DNA of 64,000 nt, from contig NC_064822.1 in assembly GCF_024166365.1 (NCBI RefSeq), forward strand, positions 108,806,823 to 108,870,822, given 5' to 3'. This DNA comes from Elephas maximus indicus. Lineage: Eukaryota > Chordata > Mammalia > Proboscidea > Elephantidae. The position numbers and the translations under genes are program-made. The notes beneath the pieces are model-generated. The model did no database searches. It was not told the DNA's origin and saw only the letters and a list, made by a program, of their open reading frames with translations. This document shows positions 62,391 through 64,000 of the stretch, one piece after another (position 1 is the first letter of the stretch; each line of letters starts with the position of its first letter).

Positions 62391-63060
62391 GAGCCCTTAT
62401 GGCACAGTTGAGGCAGGCAGCCTCAGATCCCAGCCCTTCTACGAGGCACCTGCTCTGACTTATCCTCCTAAAAGCAAAATAAGCTGCCCTTTCTCCTGAA
62501 ATTGTCCTTGACAATATAACCACAGGACTGGCCATAGATGGCCTCAACCCACCTCTGGGTGGAGACTTAACACAATAATTAAGAAAAATTCATCCCTTCC
62601 TCCATCCTGGGGGATCAAATACTTGTCTAAAGAAAATCCATTGCCATCCCTAAACTCTGAGTGCCTGCCTGAAGGTCAATCCTGAATATTCATGACGAAT
62701 TTGCATTTCCTGGTCAGCTTCCTGTGAAAGCCCATTTCCCAAACTGTCTGGGAGGCAGCATTCTGATTCCTCCTTTCCTTGTACAACAGAATAAAGATGT
62801 CTTTCTGATCTCCCACCTCAGCCTCTTGTTTATTGGCTGTAACAAATCATGCGGAGCAAAACCTGGGGTTTTCACCTAGCAACACAGTGGTTAGGTGCTG
62901 GGCTGCTAACCAAAATGTTAGCAGTTTGAATCCACCACCACTCTGAGGAAGAAAGATGTGGCAGTCTGTTTCCTTAAAGATGACAGCCTTGGAAACCTAT
63001 GGAGCAGTTCTACTCTGTCCTTTAGGGTCGCTATGAGTTGGAATTGACTAGATGGTGAGG
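62391..63060 (+). repeat. AfroSINE split by a solo LTR
   Basis: Head fragment 62391-62408 ('ggagcccttatggcacagt') and the remainder 62885-63060 ('cagtggttaggtgctgggct' onward) join in register across the LTR, counting the duplicated cagt once. Confidence 0.75.
62409..62884 (+). mobile_element. Solo LTR of a class-I (gammaretrovirus-like) ERV
   Basis: A 476-base element runs from TG to CA, flanked by the 4-bp duplication cagt (62405-62408, 62885-62888), the size usual for class-I ERVs. An AATAAA poly(A) signal (62790-62796) followed by a T/C-rich U5 supports LTR identity and plus orientation. No internal viral sequence remains. Confidence 0.75.
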
Positions 63061-63064
63061 GGTA

Positions 63065-63800
63065 CTGGTCAGCAAAAACAAATTTAAAAGGCAACCAACT
63101 GACAATAAATATTTCCAATACTTAAAAAAAGGATTAATATCCAGCATACAAAAAAAAGTATTTAAAAATGTAAAATGGTACAGTAATTTTGGAAAACAGT
63201 TTGGCAGTTTCTTATAAAGTTAAACGTAAGACTTAGCTATTTCACTCCTAAGTAGTTATCCAAGAGAAAACATATCCACACAAAAATTTGTATGACAACT
63301 CATAGCAGCTTTATTCATAATAAAAATCTGAAAACAACTCAAGTGTCCGTTGATAGGTGAAGGAATGAACAAATAGTGGTATATCCATACATTGGAATAC
63401 CACTCAGTAATAACGAGGAACAAGCTACAATACACCCAGCAACGTGGGTATACCTCAAAAACAAACCGAGTGAAAGAAGCCAGACCGGGGCGGGAGTGGG
63501 GGGTGGGGGGAAGAATGTATAATTCTATTCCTGAGACTCTAGAAAAGACAAATCTAATCTATAGTGACAGAAAGCCTGTCAAAGGCTGCCTGGGGCTAGG
63601 GGGAGGGAGTGGTTAGCAGGGATTGTCTGGGAGGAGGGCACACTAGCCAACTTTTCAGGGTAATAGAATTGTTCTGTATCTTGATCGTTGTGGTAGTTAC
63701 ATGGGCATACACATTTGTCTAAATTCACTGAAGTGTACTTTGTATAAAAAATATACATCACTAAAGTTAGTATTTTTTTAATCTCAAAATTAAAAACAAA
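63065..63800 (+). repeat. Old L1 (L1M) 3' end
   Basis: 'ggtatatccatacattggaa', 'aaacaaaccgagtgaaagaa' and 'tcactgaagtgtactttgta' in sense order; a G-rich run (63485-63512) interrupts it. Confidence 0.75.
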
Positions 63801-63885
63801 AACCAATTGACAGGGAAAAAACATTTGCCATATTTTAAACAAAGAATTAATATCTAGTATACATAAAAATTTTTTTATACATAAA

Positions 63886-64000
63886 CAGAAGCCCTGATGG
63901 CACAGTGGTTAAGAGCTCAGCTGCTAAACAAAACACTGGCTGTTTGAATCCACTAGCCTCTCCTTGGAAACCCTGTGGGGCAGTTTTATTCTGTCCTATA
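63886..64000 (+). repeat. AfroSINE, cut by the window end
   Basis: 'agaagccctgatggcacagt' head to 'ggcagttttattctgtccta'; the tail lies beyond the window. Confidence 0.88.

Overview
This is a window of mammalian nuclear DNA, most likely from an elephant (Loxodonta or Elephas) or a close paenungulate. Genes are split by GT-AG introns, there are CpG islands at promoters, and about 26 copies of the tRNA-derived AfroSINE occur beside an RTE-type LINE; that combination is specific to Afrotheria. The gene order ESPL1 > PFDN5 > MYG1 > < AAAS < SP7 is the arrangement I know from human chromosome 12q13.13. SP1 would be expected beyond the right edge but is not in the window.

Layout: 1-3.2 kb holds the last nine coding exons of ESPL1 (separase, + strand). 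3.2-4.5 kb is repeat-bearing spacer. 4.7-7.6 kb is complete PFDN5 (+, 6 exons, 154 aa). 7.9-14.2 kb is complete MYG1 (+, 7 exons, 381 aa), starting only about 250 bp after the PFDN5 poly(A) signal. 15.2-27.8 kb is complete AAAS (-, 16 exons, 543 aa) with a CpG-island promoter near 28 kb. 30.0-31.3 kb is a CpG-rich block with no recognised gene. 31.5-39.6 kb is SP7/osterix (-, two coding exons, 431 aa, long 3' UTR). From 40 kb to the right end there is no protein-coding gene I can support: it holds a CpG island at 47.6-47.95 kb, possible SP7 control elements, ancient L2/MIR/MER5/L1 fragments, an RTE LINE fossil (51.5-53.05 kb), a complete but degraded ERV-L-like provirus (57.9-61.9 kb, - strand), a solo class-I LTR (62.4-62.9 kb) and many AfroSINEs.

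The genes do not form one pathway. ESPL1 triggers sister-chromatid separation, PFDN5 is a prefoldin chaperone subunit, MYG1 is an organellar RNA exonuclease, AAAS is a nuclear-pore WD-repeat protein and SP7 is the osteoblast master regulator. The main points for a second look are: both members of the convergent MYG1/AAAS pair have their stop codon inside the AATAAA signal; an apparent frameshift altered the MYG1 C-terminus; SP7 is bracketed by convergent CTCF-like motifs; there are two orphan CpG islands; and several nested transposon insertions have readable target-site duplications. I found no clear evidence of a novel biological system. All exon borders were set by eye from splice sites and remembered human proteins, not by alignment software.
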